Shown one piece after another: positions 56,263-64,000 of a stretch of 64,000 nucleotides of DNA (the first letter of the stretch is position 1; each line of letters starts with the position of its first letter). The notes beneath the pieces are model-generated. The model did not search any database, was not told where the DNA came from, and worked only from the letters and a program-made list of their open reading frames with translations. Origin of the DNA: Rodentibacter abscessus (lineage in GTDB: Bacteria > Pseudomonadota > Gammaproteobacteria > Enterobacterales > Pasteurellaceae); NCBI RefSeq assembly GCF_047160095.1, contig NZ_AP038785.1:1922001-1986000 (forward strand). The letters are read 5' to 3'. Position numbers and translations under genes: made by a program.

Positions 56263-56658
56263 TTAACTTCTTTCTTTTTTTAATCCATTCAAAATTGAAC
56301 ATTCGGGCTGATCATTGCCCTGACAGGCGTTATGCCATTGTTGTAGTTCTCCCACCATTTCTTCTAATTGTTTAATTTGTTGTTTTAGCGTGGCGATGTG
56401 TTGCGTGGTGAGGGCTTTTACTTCACTGCTATTACGGGCGGGGTTATCTTGCAAAGCAAGCAATTGTGCTATTTGTTGTAACGAAAAGCCGACATCTCGT
56501 GAATGGCGAATAAAATGTAAACGTTCGATGTCCTTCTCTTCATAATAACGATAACCGGAAAAGTTGCGCTGTGCCGGTTTTAGTAAACCTAATTTCTCAT
56601 AATCACGAATTTGTTTCGGGGTAAGTCCGCTTAATTTGGCAGCTTCACTAATATTCAT
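56263..56658 (-). CDS. cueR: CueR, MerR-family copper sensor
   Basis: 131-aa copper(I)-responsive activator. The winged helix is at residues 1-40 (MNISEAAKLSGLTPKQIRDYE). The metal-binding cysteines are C112 and C120, exactly the positions of E. coli CueR, with serine at the position that excludes divalent metals (ARNSSE, S77/S78). It is divergent from copZ-copA and binds the promoter between them. Confidence 0.93.
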   Translation of the reverse strand: MNISEAAKLSGLTPKQIRDYEKLGLLKPAQRNFSGYRYYEEKDIERLHFIRHSRDVGFSLQQIAQLLALQDNPARNSSEVKALTTQHIATLKQQIKQLEEMVGELQQWHNACQGNDQPECSILNGLKKERS

Positions 56659-56667
56659 AAAAATACC

Positions 56668-56698
56668 TTGACCTTTACCTAAAGTTAAGGTTTATAGT
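56668..56698 (+). promoter_or_regulatory. CueR-controlled promoter of copZA
   Basis: -35 TTGACC (56668-56673) and -10 TATAGT (56693-56698) have a 19-bp spacer. The dyad ACCTTTAC ... GTTAAGGT (56671-56691) lies between them, as in E. coli copA. Confidence 0.88.
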
Positions 56699-56741
56699 AA
56701 GCCACCTCTAAATATCATTCAATACTAACAAGGAGAAAATA

Positions 56742-56948
56742 ATGAAAAACGTTCGTTTAACGGTAACAGGAATGCATTGCGGCGGTTGTGTAAAAAGCGT
56801 AACTCGCGTATTAGAAGAATTAGACGGCGTGGCAAAAGCAAATGTTGCCCTTGAAGGCTATGCGGATATTCAATTTGATGAAAGTAAAGTATCCGTCCCG
56901 CAATTAATTGAAACCATTGAGGATGCAGGTTTTGATGCAACAGAGTAA
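56742..56948 (+). CDS. copZ: CopZ copper chaperone
   Basis: 68-aa single HMA domain protein. The copper-binding GMHCGGC gives C13 and C16, and the C-terminal ETIEDAGFDATE completes the ferredoxin-like fold. It hands copper(I) to CopA and probably to CueR. AAGGAG precedes the ATG. Its last 14 bases overlap the start of copA, so the two proteins are made in a coupled way. Confidence 0.94.
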   Translation: MKNVRLTVTGMHCGGCVKSVTRVLEELDGVAKANVALEGYADIQFDESKVSVPQLIETIEDAGFDATE

Positions 56949-59103
56949 AAAAATCTCCCTTCAAATTGAAGGGATGACTTGTCAATCTTGCGCCAGTCGA
57001 ATTGAAAAAGTGCTGAATAAAAAGCCTTTTGTGGAACAAGCGAATGTCAATTTTGCGGTGGAAGAAGCACAGGTCGTTTTTGATCCGACACAAGCAAGTG
57101 CGGATGATATTCTCGGCATTATTCAGAAAACCGGTTTTAAAGGGAGTTTAAAAACCGATAAACAGCCGCTTTTGCGGGAAGATAAAAAATCCCATTGGCG
57201 ACTTTGGCTATTGTTGGTGATTAATATTCCGTTTTTAATCGGAATGATTGGAATGTTGCTCGGTAACCATCACTTAATGCTACCGCCGATGTGGCAATTT
57301 ATGCTGGCAACTATTATGCAATTTTGGTTAGCCGTTCCCTTTTATCGTGGTGCGATTGGCAGTATTCGCGGTGGATTGGCAAATATGGATGTATTGGTGA
57401 GCAGTGGCACGCTTACGATTTATCTGTATTCCGTTTATATGTTGTTTTATCACGCTGCACAAGGTCACGATGCGTTACATCACGTGTATTTTGAAGCGTC
57501 TGTGATGGTAATTGGTTTTGTAAGCCTTGGTAAATTTCTAGAAGAGCGAACAAAAAAGCACAGTCTCAATAGTTTGGAATTGTTGTTACGACTTACACCG
57601 AAGCAAGTTAGCGTATGGCGTGATGAAATGTGGCAGAGCATTTCCCTTGATCAAGTAAAAATCGGCGATATATTGCGGGCTAACCATGGGGAGCGTATTG
57701 CCGCAGACGGCATTGTGGAGCAAGGAAACGGCTGGTGTGATGAAAGTCATTTAACCGGTGAATCGATGCCGGAAATGAAACAGGAAAAAAGCCGGGTACT
57801 TGCCGGTGCAATGGTAACCGAAGGAAGCTTGACTTATCGGGCGAATCAACTAGGCGCTCAAACCTTATTGGGCGATATGATGAGCGCATTGTCGGAAGCA
57901 CAAGGTTCGAAAGCTCCCATTGCGCGTTTTGCCGATAAAGTGGCAGGTGTTTTTGTCCCTGTTGTGCTTGGTATTTCCATCATCACTTTTATCTTAACCT
58001 GGTGGAGCACCGCAGATATCGGAACGGCAATTATTCACGCCGTATCCGTATTAGTGATTGCCTGCCCTTGCGCTTTAGGGCTTGCGACACCGGCTGCAAT
58101 TATGGCAGGAATGGGGAAGGCGGTAAATTCTGGCGTTTGGTTTAAAGATGCGGCAGCAATGGAACAAGCGGCACATATCAATACCGTTGTGTTAGACAAA
58201 ACCGGTACGTTAACCACCGGTGAGTTAAACATTGCGGCAGTATGGCAGCCGGAAAGTGCGGTCGTTTCCGAAGAAGATTTATATCGTATTACCGCAGCCG
58301 TGGAACAATATGCCAATCATCCTCTGGCGAAAGCGATTGTGCGTGAGGCGCAGAAAAAAATCGCCTCAATTCCGACCGCACTTTCGGTGAAAACCGAAGT
58401 GGGGGCGGGTATTTCGGCTGAAGTGGAAGGTATCGGGTTTGTTAAAGTAGGCACGCCGGCATTTTGTGAATTTGATTTACCGAATGATCTGGCGGAGGTA
58501 TGGAACGTTGCCAGTGTTGTGGCGGTTTCAATTAATGGAAAAACTGCCGGAGCTTTTGCTTTGACGGATACGTTACGTGAAGAAAGCAAAATCGCGATTA
58601 AACGATTGCATCAGCATAACATTCAGGTGATGATAATGAGCGGCGATCGTCAATCTGTGGTGGATTATGTCGCAAGGCAGCTTGGTATAAAAATGGCATT
58701 CGGTCGGCTTTCACCACGTGAAAAAGCAACAAAAATTCACCTCTTACAACAAGAAGGAAAAATTGTTGCAATGGTAGGAGATGGCATTAATGATGCGCTA
58801 GCACTTGCCATAGCGAATGTGAGTTTTGCGATGAAATCCGGTTCCGATGTAGCGGAGCATACCGCATCTGCAACGTTAATGCGTCAATCGGTAAACCAGC
58901 TCGCAGATGGTATTTTGATTGCGCAAGCCACATTAAAAAACATCAAGCAAAATCTCTTTTTTGCATTGATTTATAATGTGTTAGGCATTCCGCTTGCGGC
59001 ATTGGGCTATTTAAATCCGGTGATTGCCGGTGCCGCAATGGCATTAAGTTCTATTTCGGTATTAACAAATTCCCTAAGACTTAAACGTCTCAAACTTCAT
59101 TAG
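56935..59103 (+). CDS. copA: CopA, copper-exporting P1B-type ATPase
   Basis: 722-aa copper(I) export pump. One N-terminal HMA domain (GMTCQSC, C16 and C19) is followed by eight membrane spans, the actuator motif TGES, the membrane CPC motif (IACPCALG), the phosphorylated DKTGT and the HP locus (ANHPLAKA). The hinge reads GDGINDALAL, where most members have P or A before the second AL. The frame extends to 56908, but the ATG at 56935 yields MQQSKKISLQIEGM and overlaps copZ. It is followed by a terminator. Confidence 0.95.
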   Translation: MQQSKKISLQIEGMTCQSCASRIEKVLNKKPFVEQANVNFAVEEAQVVFDPTQASADDILGIIQKTGFKGSLKTDKQPLLREDKKSHWRLWLLLVINIPFLIGMIGMLLGNHHLMLPPMWQFMLATIMQFWLAVPFYRGAIGSIRGGLANMDVLVSSGTLTIYLYSVYMLFYHAAQGHDALHHVYFEASVMVIGFVSLGKFLEERTKKHSLNSLELLLRLTPKQVSVWRDEMWQSISLDQVKIGDILRANHGERIAADGIVEQGNGWCDESHLTGESMPEMKQEKSRVLAGAMVTEGSLTYRANQLGAQTLLGDMMSALSEAQGSKAPIARFADKVAGVFVPVVLGISIITFILTWWSTADIGTAIIHAVSVLVIACPCALGLATPAAIMAGMGKAVNSGVWFKDAAAMEQAAHINTVVLDKTGTLTTGELNIAAVWQPESAVVSEEDLYRITAAVEQYANHPLAKAIVREAQKKIASIPTALSVKTEVGAGISAEVEGIGFVKVGTPAFCEFDLPNDLAEVWNVASVVAVSINGKTAGAFALTDTLREESKIAIKRLHQHNIQVMIMSGDRQSVVDYVARQLGIKMAFGRLSPREKATKIHLLQQEGKIVAMVGDGINDALALAIANVSFAMKSGSDVAEHTASATLMRQSVNQLADGILIAQATLKNIKQNLFFALIYNVLGIPLAALGYLNPVIAGAAMALSSISVLTNSLRLKRLKLH

Positions 59104-59106
59104 CAA

Positions 59107-59136
59107 AAGGGCGGAATTTTTTCCGCCCTTCTCTTT
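59107..59136 (+). terminator. Terminator of copZA
   Basis: AAGGGCGGAA (59107-59116) pairs with TTCCGCCCTT (59121-59130), loop TTTT, followed by CTCTTTATT. Confidence 0.85.
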
Positions 59137-60541
59137 ATTCGTTTACCCAAAGCGGTAACGTGATAGTCATCGCTAATCCGCCTAACGGACTTTTTTCCGC
59201 CCACACTTTACCCTGATGCCCCTTAACGACATTTGAAACGATAGCGAGCCCTAGCCCGGTGCCGCCGGTTGTGCGTGTACGCGTCTCATCAACGCGATAG
59301 AATGGATAGAAAATTTTTTTCAATTCTTCCGGATGTACCCCGGATCCGTTGTCGTCAATGCGGATCTTCAGGAATTCTTCTTCTTCTTCTTGGATAAAAA
59401 TATGAAGTTTGATCTTATCCTTTGTATATTTCAGCGCGTTTCTAATAATATTTTCGACCGCACTTTGTAGTTGATCCTCATTACCATTTAGAAAAATATC
59501 GGCATCGTGGGGTAAATCAAAGAATTTTTCAAATTCAATATGACGCTGTTCAGCTTCGAATATCGCATCTTGTACCACATTATGCCAAATTTTTTCTGCC
59601 GGAAAGATGGTTCTTGTTACTTGCGCATTGATTTGTTGACGGGAGATGAGTAATAACTCATTAATCATTTTATCCATACGTGCAACCTCTTTCTCAATAC
59701 GCTGAACAGCATTGGTTTCTCCGACTTGATGACGTAGTAGTGCCGTGGCGAGTTGAAGTCGGGTTAGTGGTGTTTTCATCTCATGGGAAATGGAAGACAT
59801 TAAGGTTTGTTGGTTTGAGATTAATTCGTTAATCGCCATTGTCATTCGGTTGAAACGAGTGCCTACTTGGCGTAGTTCCAGTGGGCCGCTATGGTTTAGT
59901 TTGGGATCGGTTGTGAAGTTACCCAGTTCTACACGGTTTGCCGCTTCTTGTAAGCGGGAAATCGGTTTTACGATAGTGTAAGTAAACCACCACAGCAGCG
60001 GCGTTGTAATAAATAGGGTTAAAATAAGTAATGTCAGTGGATTATTCAGCAGATATCGAAGTATCTCTTTATGCGGATCAACACGAGATACGAAGAAGAG
60101 TGAAAAGGGTTCATGAAAGTTATTACTTATGTACACTTGGAAAGGACCGGCAATTTGGATGTCGTCAAAACTCTTTCGCATTGGGTTTGAAAAATCCGTT
60201 GAATTTTCAGCAAAACGATGTACAAGCGGTTTTTCTTCAGTAAATGCACCGAATACTTCTTTATTATAAGGGTTATAAAGAACAGGGCGGGCTATATCAA
60301 ACCGCGCAACAGGGAGTAAAGGCGTTTCTGAAAGAATGGAGTTAATTTTATGATTGCGGATGACTTCTGTTATTGTTTTTTGGTAGTTTGCAATTTCATT
60401 ATTTTGTAGCTTAGAGTAAAAACGGTTATCAAAATAGGGAAGCGCAAGAATGATTGCGATCATGGCTAAAAAAGCGAACCAAAATACGGCGAAGATGCGA
60501 ACGGTTAAATGATTCAGACTAAATTTCGTTTTAAGCTGCAT
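59135..60541 (-). CDS. cpxA: CpxA, envelope-stress sensor kinase
   Basis: 468-aa inner-membrane kinase/phosphatase. TM1 is about residues 15-35, the periplasmic sensor 36-165 and TM2 about 168-190. It continues with HAMP, the H-box SSISHEMKTPLTRLQLA with H253, and an ATPase domain (NALKYT, DNGSGVHPEE, GGTGLGLAIV). It monitors envelope protein misfolding and controls CpxR. It lies 4 bp after cpxR, in the same operon. Confidence 0.93.
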   Translation of the reverse strand: MQLKTKFSLNHLTVRIFAVFWFAFLAMIAIILALPYFDNRFYSKLQNNEIANYQKTITEVIRNHKINSILSETPLLPVARFDIARPVLYNPYNKEVFGAFTEEKPLVHRFAENSTDFSNPMRKSFDDIQIAGPFQVYISNNFHEPFSLFFVSRVDPHKEILRYLLNNPLTLLILTLFITTPLLWWFTYTIVKPISRLQEAANRVELGNFTTDPKLNHSGPLELRQVGTRFNRMTMAINELISNQQTLMSSISHEMKTPLTRLQLATALLRHQVGETNAVQRIEKEVARMDKMINELLLISRQQINAQVTRTIFPAEKIWHNVVQDAIFEAEQRHIEFEKFFDLPHDADIFLNGNEDQLQSAVENIIRNALKYTKDKIKLHIFIQEEEEEFLKIRIDDNGSGVHPEELKKIFYPFYRVDETRTRTTGGTGLGLAIVSNVVKGHQGKVWAEKSPLGGLAMTITLPLWVNE

Positions 60542-60545
60542 AAGA

Positions 60546-61256
60546 TTATTTATTAACTAAAAGATAGCCTCGCCCACGTAGGGTTTTAAACCAAGGCAAT
60601 CCATTTTCTTTCGGTGGTAATTTTTTACGCAAGTTTGACATATGCATATCGACTGAGCGATCAAACGGAGAAAGTGCTTTCCCTAATGCGCCAATACTTA
60701 ATTCTTCACGAGTGACTAATTCTCCCGCGGAACGAACCAGCTCTCTCAATAATGAAAATTCTGATTCGGTAAGATGGAGATCTTGCGTTTTATAGAACGC
60801 TAAGTGATTTTCTAAATGAAGTTTTAATCCGTGGAAATTTACCCAGCCGTCTTCGTTACTTTGAGAGGAAGGGAGGCTGTTTGATGTTTCATTTGAATCG
60901 ACACTTCTACGTAGAATCGCTTTAATGCGTGCAACTAATTCCCGATCATTAAAGGGTTTTGGTAAATAATCGTCAGCCCCCAGTTCTAAGCCGAGTACGC
61001 GATCAATCTCTTCACCACGTGCGCTTAGCATCATAACGGGTACGTTGGATTGTTGGCGGATATGTTTAAGTGTTTCGATGCCGTTTAATACCGGCATCAT
61101 TACATCTAACAAAATTAATGCATAATTTTGATCAAGTTTATCCAACGCTTCTTGACCGTTGTTAGCCACATCAACAATAAAACCTTCCAGCGAAAGCACT
61201 TCCGCAAGTAAGTCTGTTAGTTCGGTATCATCATCAACGAGTAGAATTTTCGACAT
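60546..61256 (-). CDS. cpxR: CpxR, envelope-stress response regulator
   Basis: 236-aa OmpR-family regulator. The receiver has D51 (LLDVMMP), acidic pocket D8-D9-D10 and KPFNDRELVARI. The C-terminal winged helix contains GALGKALSPFDRSVDMHMSNLRKKL (read piecewise), specific to CpxR. The frame opens with TTG at 61262, but the ATG at 61256 behind AAGGGG is the likely start. cpxP is not next to it. Confidence 0.94.
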   Translation of the reverse strand: MSKILLVDDDTELTDLLAEVLSLEGFIVDVANNGQEALDKLDQNYALILLDVMMPVLNGIETLKHIRQQSNVPVMMLSARGEEIDRVLGLELGADDYLPKPFNDRELVARIKAILRRSVDSNETSNSLPSSQSNEDGWVNFHGLKLHLENHLAFYKTQDLHLTESEFSLLRELVRSAGELVTREELSIGALGKALSPFDRSVDMHMSNLRKKLPPKENGLPWFKTLRGRGYLLVNK

Positions 61257-61325
61257 TACCAAGCCCCTTATCGTTACGTAATTATCCGCTGAAAGAATGC
61301 CTGCAAAGCAGATGACAGGCTAGAA

Positions 61326-61739
61326 TTACCAGAATTTCCACCAAGATTTTTTCTGTGTATTGCCATTGCGCTCAATAATCGTGTTATTTTCATTTTGTGA
61401 GGCGACTTCAGGCAATGGTTTATCAAGATTGGTTTCGGTAACAATACCATGTTGATCAAATTTTACGGTAAATGTGTGTTGTTCCGGTGATTGATAGGCG
61501 TGCTGCTGTAAAAATACATAGTACCAAGTGAGATTGTTATAAGGGTCAATCAAAACCGGTGTACCAAGTAAATATTGTACTTGTTGTGTCGTCATACCTT
61601 GTTTTACTTGTGCCACATTAGCGGCTTCTAAGTAATTCCCTTGTGGCACATCAATACGATAGACCACTTTCTCGATAGTTGAACAAGCCGCTAGACTTAA
61701 TGCTAATACAGCTGCGCCAAAAATAGTTTTAAATTGCAT
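61326..61739 (-). CDS. bamE: BamE (SmpA), outer-membrane assembly lipoprotein
   Basis: 137-aa outer-membrane lipoprotein of the BAM complex. The lipobox LAAC gives lipidated C19. The SmpA/OmlA domain includes VAQVKQGMTTQQVQYLLGTPVL and the TWYYVF segment. A low-complexity polar tail ends in WKFW. It helps BamA insert beta-barrel proteins. It lies upstream of cpxRA on the same strand, with a 69-bp gap. Confidence 0.92.
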   Translation of the reverse strand: MQFKTIFGAAVLALSLAACSTIEKVVYRIDVPQGNYLEAANVAQVKQGMTTQQVQYLLGTPVLIDPYNNLTWYYVFLQQHAYQSPEQHTFTVKFDQHGIVTETNLDKPLPEVASQNENNTIIERNGNTQKKSWWKFW

Positions 61740-61802
61740 TTTCTTTACCTTAATTTCTGCAAATTTTCTAAAATAATATCCAAAGTTACGGGACTTGCCA
61801 AA

Positions 61803-62819
61803 CTAATTCTCTGATTTTAGGGATTTTTGTAATTGGTCTTTTAAATTAGGCGGTAAACCTTTAATGGTTAACTCATCGGATAGCGGATCCCAAAGAATGC
61901 GCGTATTAAGCAAATCCGCATCAAAACTTAATGTAACGCCTTTACCCGAACCGGAGAATTTTGTGAGCGATTTCAATGCAGAACGTAGCGGTGGGATACT
62001 TTCTTCTAAACCGTAATCTTGTGCTTCTGTAAAGGCGACAAAAGATTGCTCGTTTAGAGTGGGTAAGTTTGCCGAAAGTTCCGTTAATTCAATCTCTTCG
62101 CCGCCGCTAAGCTGCCCTTTGCAATACTCAAAAACCTGTTTTTTCACTGCTTGGGTTTGCTCTTTATTTAATTCGCCTTGCTCACAATAATCGCTCACCG
62201 CTTGTAATAAGCATTGATTCTGTACTTGCGGGTTCAAACCTTCTTCCGCACCAAGGAAATCCATAAAGAAATCACTGATTTTGCGACCGACACGTCCTTT
62301 GATAAAAGTTAAATAGCGGTTGGAGTTCGCATTCACTTGCAAATCCGTTAAATTTACCCGTGCGGCAATGTCGAATTGTGTGATGTCGAGGTATTCCGTA
62401 CGGCGAATATCCAAATGCTCATCTACCAGCATACTGTGGCGGCTATCAAGTAGCGCAATAAATAAATAGTCGGTCGCTAAAAAATTATACTGGCAGAGAA
62501 TGAGCGTGCCGCTATCGGCAAAATTGTATTTACTTAATTCATTTGCGAGCAGTTTGGTGGAAGATTGGCTAAAACCTAAAAATTCAATTTCCTGTTCCAA
62601 TAAGCGATTCAACTGTTGGGCAAAGATGGAATTTTCTTGGAATATCCCAAAGGCTTTCGCTTTATTTTGATAACCTTGGTGTAATTGCAACATCATTTGT
62701 TCTACTTCCGGCGTGATTGATAGTAGTTCATCACGCAGAATGCTTTCCATTTTTGTATTTTCATCGTCAGTTTGCTTGATTAGCTGATGTAGTACGATTT
62801 GATTAACGCTAATGCTCAT
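61803..62819 (-). CDS. yejK: YejK, nucleoid-associated protein
   Basis: 338-aa nucleoid-associated protein of the YejK/NdpA family. Segments typical of the family are VNQIVLHQLIK at the start, FSQSSTKLLANELS, GRVGRKISDFFMDFLGAEEG and the C-terminal LSDELTIKGLPPNLKDQL. Its function in chromosome organisation is not well defined. It is divergent from yejL-yejM, as in E. coli. Confidence 0.93.
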   Translation of the reverse strand: MSISVNQIVLHQLIKQTDDENTKMESILRDELLSITPEVEQMMLQLHQGYQNKAKAFGIFQENSIFAQQLNRLLEQEIEFLGFSQSSTKLLANELSKYNFADSGTLILCQYNFLATDYLFIALLDSRHSMLVDEHLDIRRTEYLDITQFDIAARVNLTDLQVNANSNRYLTFIKGRVGRKISDFFMDFLGAEEGLNPQVQNQCLLQAVSDYCEQGELNKEQTQAVKKQVFEYCKGQLSGGEEIELTELSANLPTLNEQSFVAFTEAQDYGLEESIPPLRSALKSLTKFSGSGKGVTLSFDADLLNTRILWDPLSDELTIKGLPPNLKDQLQKSLKSEN

Positions 62820-62948
62820 TTTATTTTCCTTTATTCAAAAACGTTGCAAATTATAACCGCACTTTTTAATCAAGAAAAAAGAAATTATTTAGGATCTAGG
62901 AAATAATCGGGTATGATAGAGCGACTTTTTTCTCTCATTTTGTATAAA

Positions 62949-63167
62949 ATGGCTCAACATTCAAAGTATTCTGACGCGCAACTCGGCGCAATTGTAAATG
63001 ATATGATAGCCGTGTTGGAAAAACATAAAGCTCCGGTCGATTTGTCTCTCATTGCGTTAGGCAATATGGCAAGCAATTTGCTTACCAGCAGTGTGCCGCA
63101 AACTCAACGTGAGGTTTTGGCGCAAGCCTTTTCCAATGCTTTAATTAACGCGGTAAAAACGCACTAA
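62949..63167 (+). CDS. yejL: YejL, DUF1414 family
   Basis: 72-aa cytoplasmic protein of unknown function. The sequence VLEKHKAPVDLSLIALGNMASNLL is very close to E. coli YejL. The frame extends to 62913, but MAQHSKYSDAQ at 62949 matches the normal start. yejM starts one base after its stop codon. Confidence 0.9.
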   Translation: MAQHSKYSDAQLGAIVNDMIAVLEKHKAPVDLSLIALGNMASNLLTSSVPQTQREVLAQAFSNALINAVKTH

Positions 63168-63168
63168 T

Positions 63169-64000
63169 ATGATGATGTGGTTTAAAAAAGGCACTTTCAG
63201 TGGAAAACAATATCGCGATGATACCTCCCGAAAAATTTCGTGGGGGCATTGGTTTGCCTTTTTTAATATTATTATTTCGGTACTGATCGGCGCACGTTAC
63301 GCTTTTCTCATTGATTGGCCCGATACGCTTGGCGGTAAACTTTATTTCTTTGTTAGCCTGCTCGGACATTTCAGCTTCTGCGTTTTTGCGATTTATTTAT
63401 TGGTTATTTTTCCTCTCAGTTTTTTCGTTAAAAATCACCGCACTTTCCGTGGTTTAACGGTGATACTTTCTACGGTTTGTACAACGCTATTATTATTTGA
63501 TACGGAAGTATTTCATCGTTTTAATCTGCACTTATCTTCTGTGGTATGGAATTTATTGGTGAATCCGGAAAACGGTGAGATGTCGCGAGACTGGCAAATT
63601 TTCTTTGCACCAATGCCGATTATTCTGTTGATTCAAATGCTGTTTTCCCGTTGGAGTTGGGAAAAGCTCCGTAGTCTTGAACGGCAAAAATGGCTAAAAG
63701 GAGTCGGTGTATTCTTCACGGCTGCTTTTATCGCTACTCACCTTATTTATGCGTGGGCGGATGCTTATTTGTATCGTCCGATTACAATGCAACGTTCCAA
63801 TTTTCCGCTTTCTTACCCGATGACAGCACGTTCTTTCTTGGAAAAACACGGGCTATTGGATGTTGAACAGTATACGAAAACTTTAGAGCAAGAAGGGCGA
63901 TTAGATGCGCTGAAGATTGATTATCCAAAGCATAAACTCACCTTCGCACCGCTTGAAAATAAGCCGAATCTTTTAGTGATCACGGTTTCAGGCTTGCGTT
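63169..64000 (+). CDS. yejM: YejM/PbgA/LapC inner-membrane protein (partial, 5' part)
   Basis: The first 277 codons are in the window and the gene runs off the right edge. Starting at three consecutive ATG codons, it encodes an N-terminal membrane domain with five spans (about residues 29-185: WFAFFNIIISVLIGARY, FVSLLGHFSFCVFAIYLLVIF, LTVILSTVCTTLLLF among them) and the start of the periplasmic sulfatase-like domain (NLLVITVSGLR). In E. coli this protein regulates LpxC turnover and LPS levels. The order yejK/yejL-yejM supports the call. Confidence 0.93.
   Translation, partial: MMMWFKKGTFSGKQYRDDTSRKISWGHWFAFFNIIISVLIGARYAFLIDWPDTLGGKLYFFVSLLGHFSFCVFAIYLLVIFPLSFFVKNHRTFRGLTVILSTVCTTLLLFDTEVFHRFNLHLSSVVWNLLVNPENGEMSRDWQIFFAPMPIILLIQMLFSRWSWEKLRSLERQKWLKGVGVFFTAAFIATHLIYAWADAYLYRPITMQRSNFPLSYPMTARSFLEKHGLLDVEQYTKTLEQEGRLDALKIDYPKHKLTFAPLENKPNLLVITVSGLR

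Noticed and set aside
58780..58800. Leucine in the CopA hinge motif (GDGINDALAL) as a sign of inactivation
   Set aside because: All catalytic motifs are intact, and this position also varies in related pumps as I recall, so a functional defect is not supported.

Overview
The window is chromosomal DNA from a member of the Pasteurellaceae. The best evidence is the Haemophilus-type DNA uptake sequence (AAGTGCGGT / ACCGCACTT), of which I count roughly fifty copies by eye, often as inverted pairs that act as terminators. Gene content and order also fit: a peroxiredoxin-glutaredoxin fusion (PgdX), the uxuA-uxuR-TRAP-kdgK-eda cluster known from H. influenzae, and several blocks in the same order as in E. 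coli (yigZ-trkH-hemG-rrn, yihI-hemN, cysK-cysZ-zipA-ligA, yejK-yejL-yejM). I cannot name the species from the sequence alone.

Layout. 1-2.7 kb: oxyR-fabR divergent from pgdX. 2.7-6.7 kb: a small DMT transporter, brnQ, and a periplasmic metallo-beta-lactamase-fold hydrolase divergent from a GlxA-type regulator. 6.8-10.2 kb: adhE divergent from the acetate transporter satP, with CRP-like and FNR-like sites between them. 10.4-20.5 kb: a hexuronate/aldonate module with a PTS EIICB, uxuA, uxuR, a zinc alcohol dehydrogenase, a DctPQM TRAP transporter, kdgK, an SDR mannonate oxidoreductase and eda. Two UxuR-type operators flank a CRP-like site at its divergent centre. 20.7-24.1 kb: the oxaloacetate decarboxylase sodium pump oadGAB. 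24.2-28.2 kb: a QseBC-like two-component system behind a histidine-tailed PepSY protein, then an rclC-like gene. 28.2-31.8 kb: selenocysteine machinery (selC, selA, selB). 31.8-35.7 kb: a lipoprotein, tusA, yigZ, trkH and hemG.

35.7-41.5 kb: a complete rRNA operon (16S, tRNA-Ile, tRNA-Ala, 23S, 5S) with promoter, boxA elements and terminator. 41.8-44.2 kb: yihI, a DUF2489 gene and hemN. 44.26-44.81 kb: a decayed tannase/feruloyl-esterase pseudogene. 44.9-50.2 kb: cysK, cysZ, zipA and ligA. 50.2-51.4 kb: a short CDF metal exporter and its MerR-family regulator. 51.5-55.7 kb: an SDR, a SemiSWEET, a YjbR protein, an ATP/ADP-translocase-like transporter and an unusual lipoprotein with an epimerase fold. 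55.9-59.1 kb: metJ and the copper module cueR / copZ-copA. 59.1-64 kb: cpxRA, bamE, yejK, yejL and the 5' part of yejM.

The most striking non-genic feature is a family of four short elements (108, 185, 153 and 120 bp). They have near-identical terminal inverted repeats beginning CGGTATTATGTA, a hairpin core of the GTAGGGTGCGTTAG type, and in all four cases a perfect, different, AT-rich 8-bp target-site duplication. They behave as a MITE family. No transposase for them lies in the window. One copy ends 17 bp before the ligA start codon.
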